DNA of 64,000 nucleotides from Ruminiclostridium cellulolyticum H10. Lineage in GTDB: Bacteria; Bacillota; Clostridia; Acetivibrionales; DSM-1351. Made by a program: the position numbers and the translations under genes. Under the pieces are notes generated by a model that did not search any database, was not told the DNA's origin, and was given only the letters and a program-made list of their open reading frames with translations. This document shows, piece by piece, positions 52,300-61,025 of the stretch. The DNA lies in contig NC_011898.1 in assembly GCF_000022065.1 (NCBI RefSeq), positions 2,038,501 through 2,102,500 of the forward strand. The letters run 5' to 3'. The first letter of the stretch is position 1; every line of letters begins with the position of its first letter.

Positions 52300-53003
52300 T
52301 AAAGCATTTTTAGTTCTCTTAAAGAGAGATGTCTCCACTTTCCCACTGGAAGGTTATCAAGAGCTATAGGCCCTATTTGAATTCGCTTTAATGTCAGAAC
52401 CTTGTGGCCTATGGCTTCGCACATCTTTCTCACCTGTCTGTTCTTGCCTTCATGGATGGTAATGCGTACAAGGGTATTAATTCCCTGTTTCTCTAAAACC
52501 ACAAATTCTGCTGGAGAAGTTTGATAATTCTCTATTTTTAACCCAGACTCAAAACTCTTAATTTCATTCTTTTCAGGAAAACCCGAAATTACGGCTTCGT
52601 AAACCTTATTTATTTCATGCTTTGGGTGTGTAAGGCGGTAAGTAAAATCACCGTCATTTGTGAGTAGAATAAGCCCTGACGTGTCATAGTCCAGACGTCC
52701 AACGGGATACAGTCTTTTTCCCGCATCCTTAACCAGATCAACAACCGTCGGTCTTCCGAACTGGTCTTGGCTAGTAGAAACATAACCCACAGGCTTGTGC
52801 AGCATTATATAAACTTTTTCCTCTTCAATTTTAACAGGCTTTCCATCTACTGTTACAAAATCATCATTTGAAACAGTGAACCCCATGTCCTGCACAACAG
52901 TATTATTTACCGCTACCCTGCCCTGTTTTATCATTTCTTCGGCTGTTCTTCTTGAGGCAACTCCCGCATGTGCTATAAATTTCTGCAATCTGATTCCCAA
53001 CAT
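52296..53003 (-). CDS. rluB: Ribosomal large-subunit pseudouridine synthase B
   Basis: This 235-residue enzyme has an N-terminal S4 RNA-binding domain (RLQKFIAHAGVASRRTAEEMI) and an RsuA/RluB catalytic domain: PVGRLDYDTSGLILLTNDGDF with the catalytic Asp, GFPEKNEI and IHEGKNRQVRKMCEAIGH. It modifies U2605-equivalent in 23S rRNA helix 89-93 region by homology. It is close to the scpA/scpB/ytfJ genes, as in other Firmicutes. Its 3' end overlaps the convergent DUF5362 gene by four bases. Confidence 0.94.
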   Translation of the reverse strand: MLGIRLQKFIAHAGVASRRTAEEMIKQGRVAVNNTVVQDMGFTVSNDDFVTVDGKPVKIEEEKVYIMLHKPVGYVSTSQDQFGRPTVVDLVKDAGKRLYPVGRLDYDTSGLILLTNDGDFTYRLTHPKHEINKVYEAVISGFPEKNEIKSFESGLKIENYQTSPAEFVVLEKQGINTLVRITIHEGKNRQVRKMCEAIGHKVLTLKRIQIGPIALDNLPVGKWRHLSLRELKMLY

Positions 53004-53101
53004 TTGTAATATCCCTTATAAAAAAATTAATATACCTTTTATTCTATATTTGATTTTTATTTGAGTCAACAACCTATAGCCGGCGAAGAACTGCGTTAAG
53101 T

Positions 53102-53154
53102 AAAACAACAACTTACATCAAAAGGCATATTTGCCATTTGCAAGTTGTTGTTTT
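53102..53154 (-). terminator. Terminator after ytfJ
   Basis: The arms aaaacaacaactt and aagttgttgtttt enclose a loop with a small ggca/tgcc hairpin. Leftward RNA ends in U-rich sequence. Confidence 0.7.
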
Positions 53155-53174
53155 CTATTACGATAAAACTTGTA

Positions 53175-53642
53175 TTATTCTTTACCCTTTTCATTCTCTT
53201 CTTTTTTTTGTTTGCAGTTATCGCTTTTGGATTTGGACATTTTTTCGTTTATCATTTCATTTGCTTTTTGAACGAGCTCCGGAACCATATCCAGAATTTT
53301 TTCAACTGAAGAATTTACGTTTACAGGGAGCAATTTAACATGATTCTGTCCACAAACCATGAATGCTACAGGATTTATGGATACTCCTGCCCCACTACCT
53401 CCGGCAAAAGGAAATTTACCGTCACTTTTATCCTCACGGGAATTATTGGAATCAGAATCTTCACCATAGTCCCCTCCGCCTGCTGCAAACCCAAAACTAA
53501 CTTTTGATATAGGTATAATTACAGTTCCGTCAGGTGCCTGAACTGCATCGCCAACTATTGTGTTAACATCAACCATTTCCTTGATACTTTGCATTGCTGT
53601 AGTCATGAGACCTTCTATTGGATGACTTGACACCAGCACCAC
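53175..53642 (-). CDS. ytfJ: Sporulation protein YtfJ
   Basis: This GerW-family (YtfJ) protein of about 155 residues has HPIEGLMTTAMQSIKEMVDVNTIVGDAV, IIPISKVSFGFAAGGGDYG and SGAGVSINPVAFMVCGQ, ending in a charged Lys/Glu tail. YtfJ is a forespore protein needed for efficient L-alanine germination in Bacillus. The gene starts inside DUF2953 (74-bp overlap) with clustered GTG codons at 53,642, 53,639 and 53,633; AAAGGGCGG favours one of the latter two. Translational coupling is likely. Confidence 0.92.
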   Translation of the reverse strand: MVLVSSHPIEGLMTTAMQSIKEMVDVNTIVGDAVQAPDGTVIIPISKVSFGFAAGGGDYGEDSDSNNSREDKSDGKFPFAGGSGAGVSINPVAFMVCGQNHVKLLPVNVNSSVEKILDMVPELVQKANEMINEKMSKSKSDNCKQKKEENEKGKE

Positions 53643-54207
53643 CGCCCTTTCTATTTTTTAAGTACAGTATGGCAATTACTTTTCCAACAGTAATAATATT
53701 TACAATTTTTAGGCTAAATATGCAGTCCAAGTTTATTTTAATATATTTACCATTAAAATCGGCATCAACCTTTATTTCTTTATTCTTAATCTTATATTGC
53801 GTAAAAATCAGATTTTCTATCATACCTATGGCACTCCAGATAAAACCATATAAAACAGCGGTATTAAAAGCATCTCCTGTTCCTTGCTGAACATGAAGCT
53901 TGAAATCTTTTATTATCAGGGATCGTCGGAATAATCTCCTTAGTATCTGCAAGCTTCTTCTTAGTTGTTTCAAGTCCCTTTTACCATTTACGGTTTTTCT
54001 CTTTGGTTTTTTATTTTTTTTGGGAACAGGATATATCATTAAGTTTTTAATTACTTTATTTCTGAACGAATAAATGGTAATAAAAACTGAACAATCCTTG
54101 TTTTGTAGTTTTGCTGTAAAACCCAGTGTCATTCTTATATTCAAAATCGTTGTTATGACTATACAAATTATAATAACAACTATTAAAAAAATAACCAAGA
54201 GCATCAC
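53569..54207 (-). CDS. DUF2953 (YtfI-like) membrane-associated protein
   Basis: This protein of about 212 residues has an N-terminal membrane helix (LVIFLIVVIIICIVITTIL) and a DUF2953 region: ILRRLFRRSLIIKDFKLHVQQGTGDAFNTAVLYGFIWSAIG and NGKYIKINLDCIFSLKIVNII. In Bacillus the ytfI-ytfJ pair is sporulation-linked. GTG/ATG start codons at 54,207/54,204 lie in the loop of a 15-bp hairpin whose left arm includes AAGAGG; a TTG at 54,198 is an alternative. The unusual start region is described in the findings. Confidence 0.85.
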   Translation of the reverse strand: MMLLVIFLIVVIIICIVITTILNIRMTLGFTAKLQNKDCSVFITIYSFRNKVIKNLMIYPVPKKNKKPKRKTVNGKRDLKQLRRSLQILRRLFRRSLIIKDFKLHVQQGTGDAFNTAVLYGFIWSAIGMIENLIFTQYKIKNKEIKVDADFNGKYIKINLDCIFSLKIVNIITVGKVIAILYLKNRKGGGAGVKSSNRRSHDYSNAKYQGNG

Positions 54208-54222
54208 CTCTTGGTTATTTTT
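54187..54222 (-). terminator. Terminator-like hairpin overlapping the DUF2953 start
   Basis: A perfect 15-bp stem (aaaaataaccaagag / ctcttggttattttt) has a 6-nt loop, followed in leftward RNA by a U-rich run. It lies 21 bp past the scpB stop, as a terminator would, yet its loop holds the DUF2953 start codon. Confidence 0.75.
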
Positions 54223-54243
54223 GACATATTTTATAATTTTAAA

Positions 54244-54816
54244 TCATTTATTACCTTCTTCATCAAATTCTTCAACCAACTCCTGAAGATTGAGTTCGTT
54301 TAAATCATCAATATCAAGCAAAGGTAAATCTCTAATAGATTTAAATCCAAAACACCTCAAAAATTCATCGGTTGTTTCGTAGAGTCTGGGTCTTCCGGGT
54401 ACATCTAGCTTTCCCGCTTCTTTTATGAGGTTTCTTTCCGTAAGTCTTGTTACTGCACTATCAGAATTAACACCTCGGATTTGCTCAATCTTGGCCCTTG
54501 TTATAGGTTGATTATATGCAATAATCGCAAGCACCTCATATGCTGCTTGGGAAAGAGCCTGTTTCTGCCTTATTTGGTAAAGCTTTGAAACATAATCAAA
54601 GTATTCAGGTTTAGAACACATCTGGTATTTCTCATTGATTTCCCTTATAATAATACCTCTGTTTGAATTGTTATAAGAATCCATCATATTTTTTAATATA
54701 CTTCTTGCAGTCTTTTTATCCAACTCAAGTATTTCACATATTTTATCTAGTGGTAAGGGATCACCGTATGAAAAAATAAGGCTTTCAATTACGCACTCAA
54801 TAGTACTGATTTCCAT
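54244..54816 (-). CDS. scpB: Segregation and condensation protein B
   Basis: This 190-residue ScpB has two winged-helix domains: ECVIESLIFSYGDPLPLDKICEIL and YEVLAIIAYNQPITRAKIEQIRGVNSDSAVTRLTERNLI, followed by GRPRLYETTDEFLRCFGF, the family signature. ScpB forms the condensin complex with ScpA and Smc. It lies 24 bp downstream of scpA. Confidence 0.96.
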   Translation of the reverse strand: MEISTIECVIESLIFSYGDPLPLDKICEILELDKKTARSILKNMMDSYNNSNRGIIIREINEKYQMCSKPEYFDYVSKLYQIRQKQALSQAAYEVLAIIAYNQPITRAKIEQIRGVNSDSAVTRLTERNLIKEAGKLDVPGRPRLYETTDEFLRCFGFKSIRDLPLLDIDDLNELNLQELVEEFDEEGNK

Positions 54817-54840
54817 TTTAGCCTCCGTTTACAACCAGTT

Positions 54841-55644
54841 CTAGAATTCTCTTATATTTTCATCTATTTCATTAAATAATTCGTTGTCTTCCTTTTCGTT
54901 CTGAGTATTGCTTATTACATGAATATCTGAAAATTGCTGATTCTGAACAATCTTAACCTTCTTCATCTTAGCTAGTTCCAAAATTGCCATAAATCCTGTT
55001 ACAACCTCTGTTTTAGACTTAGTCTTAAAGGAAAAAAGCTCTGAAAACTTAAAGGATACCTTATAAATCAGATGCTTTACTACCTCTCTCATTTTACTCC
55101 GAAGTGAAACTTTTTCGTGTTCAACAAGCTTTGTAATATTTTTTGCACCTAAATTCATCTTTTTCTTATTTCTGTCCAATAAAGCCAGGTACTGCTGACG
55201 CAAAAGCTGAGGATCTATTTCCATAATTTCTTCTCTTACAGGTAAATCAAGTGTTTCCGGAAGTCTAAAAGTAACTCGACCCCACTTCTTTTCCATTTCT
55301 TTAAGTTCTTGTGTAAATTCCTTGTATCTTCTATATTCAACCAAACGTCTGACCAGTTCTTCCCTGGGGTCTTTTTCCTCCTGTATTTCTTCCTTTTTGC
55401 TTGGAAGAAGAGTTCTTGATTTAATATGCAGCAAGGTTGCAGCCATTATCAGAAATTCGCTTGCTACCTCTAGGTCGAGCTGCTGCATGGCATATAGATA
55501 ATCAAGATATTGGTCTGTAATAATGCTTATAGGTATGTCATAAATATCCACCTGATTTTTTTCGAATAAATGGAACAATAAATCAAATGGCCCTTCAAAA
55601 TTGTCAAGCTTTAGAGTACAGGCATTTGTAAGGGAGCTCTCCAT
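54841..55644 (-). CDS. scpA: Segregation and condensation protein A
   Basis: This kleisin subunit of about 267 residues has the N-terminal FEGPFDLLFHLFEKNQVDIYDIPIS and VASEFLIMAATLLHIKSRTLLP segments that bind the Smc neck, and a C-terminal winged helix (VVTGFMAILELAKMKKVKIVQ) that binds the Smc head. ScpA with ScpB and Smc compacts and segregates the chromosome. The ATG at 55,644 follows AAGGTGGTAGTTG. First gene of the scpA-scpB pair. Confidence 0.95.
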   Translation of the reverse strand: MESSLTNACTLKLDNFEGPFDLLFHLFEKNQVDIYDIPISIITDQYLDYLYAMQQLDLEVASEFLIMAATLLHIKSRTLLPSKKEEIQEEKDPREELVRRLVEYRRYKEFTQELKEMEKKWGRVTFRLPETLDLPVREEIMEIDPQLLRQQYLALLDRNKKKMNLGAKNITKLVEHEKVSLRSKMREVVKHLIYKVSFKFSELFSFKTKSKTEVVTGFMAILELAKMKKVKIVQNQQFSDIHVISNTQNEKEDNELFNEIDENIREF

Positions 55645-55824
55645 CAACTACCACCTTAATTTTTTATGTAATATCTTTCTTCTTAACCTTTTAATCTTAT
55701 CATAAATCGGGCAATAATTACAATATTATTGCGGTGGTAGACATATCAATAAAGTTCGAGTAAAATTTAAACAGCGATATTACATAGGTTAAAATTAAGT
55801 CAGCCTTTAAGGCATGGAGGAAAT

Positions 55825-56466
55825 ATGCTGTTTTCACGTGAATATATAATGTACAAGCTAATGATTATACCGGGTATACTTTTGGGATTTGTACTGCATG
55901 AATTTGCACATGCAATTACCGCCGACAAACTTGGTGATCCTACTCCAAGGGCTCAGGGAAGAATTACACTTGACCCTAGATCCCATATAGATATTTTGGG
56001 GTTTGTAATGATTCTTCTTGTGGGATTTGGTTGGGCAAAACCCGTTATGACAAATCCACGACACTACAAAAAGCCCAGAAGAGACGACATTCTTGTGTCC
56101 CTCGCCGGGCCTTTCATGAACTTATTGGTAGCAATCGGATTTTTATTGTTGCTAAAATTAGTAGCGGTAACGGGGTTTCTTTCGAGTAATCAGGTTGTAC
56201 TTGGAAATGTAGCTGATCTTCTGCAATTTTCAGCAAAGATTAACGTTGTGCTGTTTGTGCTGAACCTCCTTCCAATACCGTTTTTTGACGGGTACCATGT
56301 TATTGCAAATGTATTCAATACATGGAAGTACAGGTTCTTCACTATACTGGAGCAATATAGCACGGTTATTTTCATTCTTCTGGCATTGAGTGGGGCTTTT
56401 GGAATGATAATAGGAATTCCTGCATCTTTTATTTTTAATTCACTCTTTAAGGCAATTATATTTTAA
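55825..56466 (+). CDS. Site-2 protease family (M50) membrane metalloprotease
   Basis: This 213-residue protein with about five membrane segments has the zinc motif LHEFAHAITADKLGD (HExxH, near residue 25) in the first helix, GPFMNLLVAIGFLLLL and the second-site aspartate motif LLPIPFFDGYHVI. This short form resembles the YwhC/SREBP-type group. Substrates of such intramembrane proteases include anti-sigma factors and sporulation proteins; which one is cut here is unknown. GGAGGAAAT precedes the ATG. It converges on dacF. Confidence 0.9.
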   Translation: MLFSREYIMYKLMIIPGILLGFVLHEFAHAITADKLGDPTPRAQGRITLDPRSHIDILGFVMILLVGFGWAKPVMTNPRHYKKPRRDDILVSLAGPFMNLLVAIGFLLLLKLVAVTGFLSSNQVVLGNVADLLQFSAKINVVLFVLNLLPIPFFDGYHVIANVFNTWKYRFFTILEQYSTVIFILLALSGAFGMIIGIPASFIFNSLFKAIIF

Positions 56467-56481
56467 TAGGGGTAGAGCTTT

Positions 56482-57708
56482 TTATGCTCTCCCTAGGCTG
56501 AACCACCTTACAACCAGTTTTGAAAAAATTCTACCGTAAGATATTTTTTCTATTTTTTCCCTTGCAACAAGCTCAAACCTGCCTGCTTCTTTACCATCTA
56601 TTTTATAAATTACTTCTCCAACCTTTTGATTTATTTCCACAGGAGCAGAAAGTCCCGGAACAAGTGCTACTTCCTTTTCCACCTTACCCTTCTGGCCTTT
56701 TGAAACCATTATACTGGTATCAGTACCGTATACAGCACTAACACTTAACTTATTTCCCTTTTTTACAGGAATATTGCCAACAACATTTCCCTTCTTATCC
56801 AGATTGATCACTTCATAGTTTGCAAACCCATAATCCAAAAGTTTTCTTGACTCTGCAAACCTTGTATTTGAATCTGGTTCACCAAGCACAACTGAAATCA
56901 GTCTCAAATTATTCCTAATTGTAGTAGCAGACAGATTAAAGCCTGCTTTGTTTGTAAAACCCGTTTTAAGCCCGTCACAATTTGCGTAAAATTTTACAAG
57001 CTTGTTAGTATTATACAGGTCAAATGTCCCATTTCTAAAAGTATCATGCCATTTTCCAGTAAATTGGAGAACTTTGGGGTGTTTAATTACCAACTCCCTT
57101 GACATTAAAGCCACATCATGTGCGGTGCTATAGCCGTCATCATTTAGCCCCGTACAATCCATGAATTTTGTATCCTTCATACCCAGTGCTTGTGCCTTAT
57201 TATTCATATCAGTTACAAAGGTTTCCTCGCTTCCGCTGACCTTTTCAGCCAAAGCTACTGCAACATCATTTGAAGAATGTATTGCTAGGGCATTCATCAT
57301 TTCGGTAACGGTAAACACCTCACCCGGCTCCATGTAGGCTTGAGAACCACCCATGCCAGCAGAATATTCAGATACGCTGACTTTTTCATCAAATGTAAAT
57401 CTCCCTGCATCAATAGCTTCCATCACCAGCAGCATTGTCATGATCTTGGTTACACTTGCAATTGCAAGTCTTTCATGGCTGTTTTTTTCCGTGAGAACTT
57501 TTCCCGAAGCCGCGTCCATCAGTACAGCAGACTTAGCCCTTAAATCAAGGACATTTGTTTTGGTCTCCAATTTCGTTACTGCAACATCATCGTATTTTGC
57601 AGATGCCTCAACTGCCGCTTCATTTGTATCTGCTGATACCACAGCCGGAAACATGGCTGTAACTATTGCTATAATTAAAGAAAAAGCTAAAACAGAGTTT
57701 CTTTTCAC
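56482..57708 (-). CDS. dacF: D-alanyl-D-alanine carboxypeptidase, DacF-like
   Basis: This 408-residue penicillin-binding protein 5-type carboxypeptidase has a signal peptide (FSLIIAIVTAMFPAVVSA), the catalytic motifs SxxK (IASVTKIMTM), SxN (HSSNDVAVAL) and KTG (CDGLKTGFTN), a PBP5 C-terminal domain and a membrane-binding C-terminal helix (RIFSKLVVRWFSLG). It trims the terminal D-Ala of peptidoglycan stem peptides. DacF in Bacillus is made in the forespore, and the gene order with pdp/xerD/spoIIM is similar here. The start is GTG after GGAGGGACGTAA. Confidence 0.92.
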   Translation of the reverse strand: MKRNSVLAFSLIIAIVTAMFPAVVSADTNEAAVEASAKYDDVAVTKLETKTNVLDLRAKSAVLMDAASGKVLTEKNSHERLAIASVTKIMTMLLVMEAIDAGRFTFDEKVSVSEYSAGMGGSQAYMEPGEVFTVTEMMNALAIHSSNDVAVALAEKVSGSEETFVTDMNNKAQALGMKDTKFMDCTGLNDDGYSTAHDVALMSRELVIKHPKVLQFTGKWHDTFRNGTFDLYNTNKLVKFYANCDGLKTGFTNKAGFNLSATTIRNNLRLISVVLGEPDSNTRFAESRKLLDYGFANYEVINLDKKGNVVGNIPVKKGNKLSVSAVYGTDTSIMVSKGQKGKVEKEVALVPGLSAPVEINQKVGEVIYKIDGKEAGRFELVAREKIEKISYGRIFSKLVVRWFSLGRA

Positions 57709-57801
57709 TTACGTCCCTCCAGTTAACTATTCGATATTTGAAATACTATTCGTCCTAGTTAATTGTTATGCGGGAAAATATTCGGATATTCTAGTAATTA
57801 A

Positions 57802-59124
57802 TTATTTTTTTATGTTTCCTTCACTGTCGATATACGCCAGAATCAGCGGTTTTCTTTCATGAGGCAGTTCACTTATTACAACCGCTTCTTTTAAAAGGGA
57901 AACAGCATGTAAAAGCGTCTCTTCCCTATTTGTATACAACACTGCAACACTCTCTCCGGCTTCGACCCTGTCTCCGGTTTTTTTATTAAACATAATACCA
58001 GCACTATAGTCGATTTTACTTTCCTTTGTTTCTCTTCCTGCACCAAGCACCAGGGAAGCTATACCTATTTGGTCGGTTTTCATAAATTGTATATAACCAG
58101 GCTTTTCACATATAAAGTCCAGCTTATAAGCAGGCTGTGGGAACAAAGTACTGTCATTTATAACGTCTTTATTTCCTCCCTGATTTTCTATCAGCTCGGC
58201 AAATTTAGATAGTGCTTTACCGCTTTCAACTGCGTTGGAAACTCTGGCCCTGCACTCATCAATATTACCTATCCCGCTAAGCTCAAGCATTCTGGCAGCC
58301 AGTTCAAATGAAACAACTTTCAAATCCTCTGGCCCTTTACTTTTCAGAGTATCAATGACTTCAATTATTTCGAGTGAATTTCCTACTGCAAAACCAAGTG
58401 GTATGTCCATGTCGGTAACTACCGCAATGGTTTTTCTTCCTGTGTTTTTACCTATTTTAACCATTGTTTTGGCAAGTTCCACAGAATCCTCAAAAGTTTT
58501 CATAAATGCTCCGCTTCCGGTTTTTACGTCCAGTACTATCCTGTCGGCACCCGAAGCAAGCTTCTTACTCATAATACTGCTTGCAATAAGTGATGTATTA
58601 TTTACAGTTGCAGTAACATCTCTCAAAGCATATAGTTTTTTATCAGCAGGAGCCAGATTACCTGTTTGTCCGGCTATTGATATGCCTATGCTTTTTACAT
58701 TATCTATAAACTGTTCTGTTGAAAGGCTTGTATTAAATCCGGGTATTGACTCAAGCTTGTCTATTGTTCCGCCTGTGTGCCCAAGTCCTCTTCCTGACAT
58801 TTTGGCAACAGGTATTCCGCAAGCAGCTACAATAGGTGCGAGAATCAGCGTGGTCTTGTCACCTACACCGCCTGTACTATGTTTATCAACTTTTATACCC
58901 GCAATTGAAGAAAGATCTATCCTGTCACCTGAATTTGCCATTACGTTTGTTAAATCAGCCGTTTCCCTTTCATTCATACCCCTAAGGAAAATAGCCATTA
59001 AAAGTGCAGCCGCCTGATAGTCAGGAATACTATTATTACAATATTCCGTAATAAAGAAATTTATTTCATCCAAGCTAAGTTCGAAGCCATCTCGTTTTTT
59101 CTCAATTATTTCGTACATTCTCAT
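57802..59124 (-). CDS. pdp: Pyrimidine-nucleoside phosphorylase
   Basis: This 440-residue enzyme has the thymidine/pyrimidine phosphorylase signatures KVDKHSTGGVGDKTTLILAP, SGRGLGHTGGTIDKLESIPG and DVKTGSGAFMK, plus the PYNP C-terminal domain (AGIMFNKKTGDRVEAGESVA). It splits uridine and thymidine into base and (deoxy)ribose-1-phosphate. It sits where Bacillus has drm-punA, between xerD and dacF. GGAGGTTATATC precedes the ATG. Confidence 0.95.
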   Translation of the reverse strand: MRMYEIIEKKRDGFELSLDEINFFITEYCNNSIPDYQAAALLMAIFLRGMNERETADLTNVMANSGDRIDLSSIAGIKVDKHSTGGVGDKTTLILAPIVAACGIPVAKMSGRGLGHTGGTIDKLESIPGFNTSLSTEQFIDNVKSIGISIAGQTGNLAPADKKLYALRDVTATVNNTSLIASSIMSKKLASGADRIVLDVKTGSGAFMKTFEDSVELAKTMVKIGKNTGRKTIAVVTDMDIPLGFAVGNSLEIIEVIDTLKSKGPEDLKVVSFELAARMLELSGIGNIDECRARVSNAVESGKALSKFAELIENQGGNKDVINDSTLFPQPAYKLDFICEKPGYIQFMKTDQIGIASLVLGAGRETKESKIDYSAGIMFNKKTGDRVEAGESVAVLYTNREETLLHAVSLLKEAVVISELPHERKPLILAYIDSEGNIKK

Positions 59125-59185
59125 GATATAACCTCCATTGGAATTTCTTTGGTTCGTGTAATCGTATATTTAGCATTTTATCATA

Positions 59186-59223
59186 AAAAAAGGACATCTC
59201 ACTAAAAATGAGTGTCCCTTTGT
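59186..59223 (-). terminator. Terminator after xerD
   Basis: The stem pairs aaaggacatctca with tgagtgtcccttt (one bulge). The left flank is a run of seven As, which is a U-run in leftward RNA. Confidence 0.75.
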
Positions 59224-59232
59224 ACAACAAAT

Positions 59233-60117
59233 TTATGCTCTGGGATGAGTTTTTTTGTAAACATCTTTAATTTTGTTTTTAGCTATCTGTGCATATATCT
59301 GAGTTGAAGAAATATCTGAATGACCCAGCATTTCCTGTATTGACCTTAGATCCGCACCATTTTCAAGCAAATGTGCCGCAAAGGAATGTCTTAATGTATG
59401 TGGTGTAATGTCCTTATTTATTTTGGCTTGATTTTTGTAATGCTTTATGATTTTCCAGAAGCCTTGTCTTGTCAGTCTCTTACCGTTTACATTTACAAAA
59501 AGTGCTATTTCCTGACTGTCCTGTATCAAAAAATTACGGGATTTCTCTAGATATTCGTGTACCGCGGCTGTTGATATGGATCCGATGGGAATTGTTCTTT
59601 CACGTGTTCCTTTGTTGCATTTAATCAACCCGAGGTCAAAATTTATATCATCTAAATTTAGTGATATAAGTTCTGAAACACGAATTCCTGTTGCGTACAA
59701 CAATTCAAGCATAGCCTTGTCACGAATTCCTTTAAGATCAAGACACTTAGGCTGATCGAGAAGCAACTCGACCTCTTGGGTTGACAATATCTGAGGAAGC
59801 TTTTTTTCTACTTTAGGTGATTCCAACTCTGAGGTAGGGTCATTGTCAATAACTTTATCCTTATAGAGGAATTGATAAAAGGACCTTATGGATGCAAGGT
59901 TCCTAGATATGGTAGATGTAGCTCTACCCTTTTTCTGTAAATGTAACAAGTAGGCAATTACAGTTGTCTTATTAGTATTTACGATGTTGGTTACATTAAT
60001 TTCTTTCAAGTATGTTATGTATTGTTCTATGTCCCGCTTATAGGACTGAAGCGTATTGAGCGATAATCTCTTATCTCTCTCTAGAAAATTAATAAACTTT
60101 TCAACATTAGCTTCCAT
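59233..60117 (-). CDS. xerD: Site-specific tyrosine recombinase XerD
   Basis: This recombinase of about 294 residues has an N-terminal SAM-like core-binding domain (FINFLERDKRLSLNTLQSYKRDI) and the catalytic domain with Arg in ELLYATGIRVSELISL, the HxxR motif TPHTLRHSFAAHLLENGADLR, GHSDISSTQIY and the nucleophile Tyr in TQIYAQIAKNK. XerCD resolves chromosome dimers at dif. No mobile element boundaries surround it, and it lies beside spoIIM as in Bacillus, so it is the housekeeping enzyme rather than an integrase. Confidence 0.93.
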   Translation of the reverse strand: MEANVEKFINFLERDKRLSLNTLQSYKRDIEQYITYLKEINVTNIVNTNKTTVIAYLLHLQKKGRATSTISRNLASIRSFYQFLYKDKVIDNDPTSELESPKVEKKLPQILSTQEVELLLDQPKCLDLKGIRDKAMLELLYATGIRVSELISLNLDDINFDLGLIKCNKGTRERTIPIGSISTAAVHEYLEKSRNFLIQDSQEIALFVNVNGKRLTRQGFWKIIKHYKNQAKINKDITPHTLRHSFAAHLLENGADLRSIQEMLGHSDISSTQIYAQIAKNKIKDVYKKTHPRA

Positions 60118-60289
60118 CAAACAACGACTCCTTTATTATCTATTTATCCACTTTTATGTAAATGGATAATTATACGAAACCACTTTACAATATTCAGTGG
60201 TTTTATAATAATATTCTAATACAAATTATGTAATTTTGAAAGGATTATTTAGGATTTTTATCAAATTTTAACAAATTGTTCATCTATAC

Positions 60290-60946
60290 CTATAAAAATG
60301 TCAGTAATCTTAATGTAAACGGTGCAATAAAAGCATCCAAAATTGTCATAACCAGTATAAATAAAGAAAAGAATAAAGTAACAAAACAATATGGTAAAAA
60401 TTTGAACTTTAATGTGTCTTCTTTTTTAACAGGCTTTCTAATCCAATTTTTTACTATTCCTTTTGTTAATCTTATACCATTTACTCCAAGAGCAATTATA
60501 AAAGGTATTGTTAAAATTTCTTTAGGGAGAAAACAGAAGATTGAAACTAACACTCCTTTTTCCCCCAGAACTCCCATTATAATACCTGAACTGAAGCCGG
60601 TACTGAATCCCCTTATTCCTATAGTAAGGTAGTAAACAGGCAATCCTATTACAGTAACGCCAAGCAGCCAGAATAGTATTATTACTCTTATACTATCCAG
60701 TAAAGAAATTTTAAGCAAAGATATTCCATTTACATTATTGTTGTTCAACAGCTTTAAAAAGTCATTAAAAAATGTGGTCATTTCGGTTTTCTGGTTGTAG
60801 TCTAGCTCATTTACAGTAAGAGAGCCTGCTACAATTCCGATTATATAAAAAATAAATAAACTCAGGTAAGTATATTTATTGTCTCTTATGTGTTCTTTTA
60901 CAACACTCGCTGTTTTGTGAATCACAATCTTATCCCCCGGCGTCAA
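60290..60946 (-). CDS. spoIIM: Stage II sporulation protein M
   Basis: This protein of about 218 residues has five predicted membrane helices (LSLFIFYIIGIVAGSL, VIILFWLLGVTVIGLPVYYL, STGFSSGIIMGVLG, LTIPFIIALGVNGIRL, LFFSLFILVMTILDAF). SpoIIM is part of the SpoIIDMP complex that drives peptidoglycan remodelling during engulfment. The TTG at 60,946 has AAGGG nine bases upstream; a GTG at 60,925 after GGGGGATAAGATT is equally plausible. Sigma-E control is expected from homology. Confidence 0.9.
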   Translation of the reverse strand: MTPGDKIVIHKTASVVKEHIRDNKYTYLSLFIFYIIGIVAGSLTVNELDYNQKTEMTTFFNDFLKLLNNNNVNGISLLKISLLDSIRVIILFWLLGVTVIGLPVYYLTIGIRGFSTGFSSGIIMGVLGEKGVLVSIFCFLPKEILTIPFIIALGVNGIRLTKGIVKNWIRKPVKKEDTLKFKFLPYCFVTLFFSLFILVMTILDAFIAPFTLRLLTFL

Positions 60947-60973
60947 ATGTTTTAACCCTTGTTGTTTATTAAA

Positions 60974-61000
60974 TATATATGCCGGATAAACATAAGATAT
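60974..61000 (-). promoter_or_regulatory. Candidate sigma-E promoter for spoIIM
   Basis: Read leftward, ATAT, 15 bp and CATATATA loosely fit the sigma-E pattern (ATA-rich -35, CATA-type -10). The match is partial, but its placement about 30 bases before the start and the gene's known mother-cell expression in Bacillus support it. Confidence 0.35.
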
Positions 61001-61025
61001 TACAATAATTTAATAGCTTTTTGAG

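Noticed and set aside
57709-57801. Forespore (sigma-F/G) promoter for dacF
   Set aside because: GCATA with a GAATAGTAT-type -10 is present, but too few consensus positions match to support it.
58235-59017. 260-codon open frame opposite the pyrimidine-nucleoside phosphorylase gene
   Set aside because: The phosphorylase signatures on the minus strand are unambiguous; the antisense translation is Ser/Leu/Pro-rich without motifs or a ribosome site.
59233-60117. XerD-like recombinase as sign of an integrated element
   Set aside because: Its neighbours (spoIIM, pdp, dacF) follow conserved Firmicutes order; there are no attachment repeats or phage genes, so it is the housekeeping recombinase.
60276-60632. 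118-codon open frame opposite spoIIM
   Set aside because: The minus-strand frame encodes a full SpoIIM-like membrane protein; the opposite frame has no motif support.
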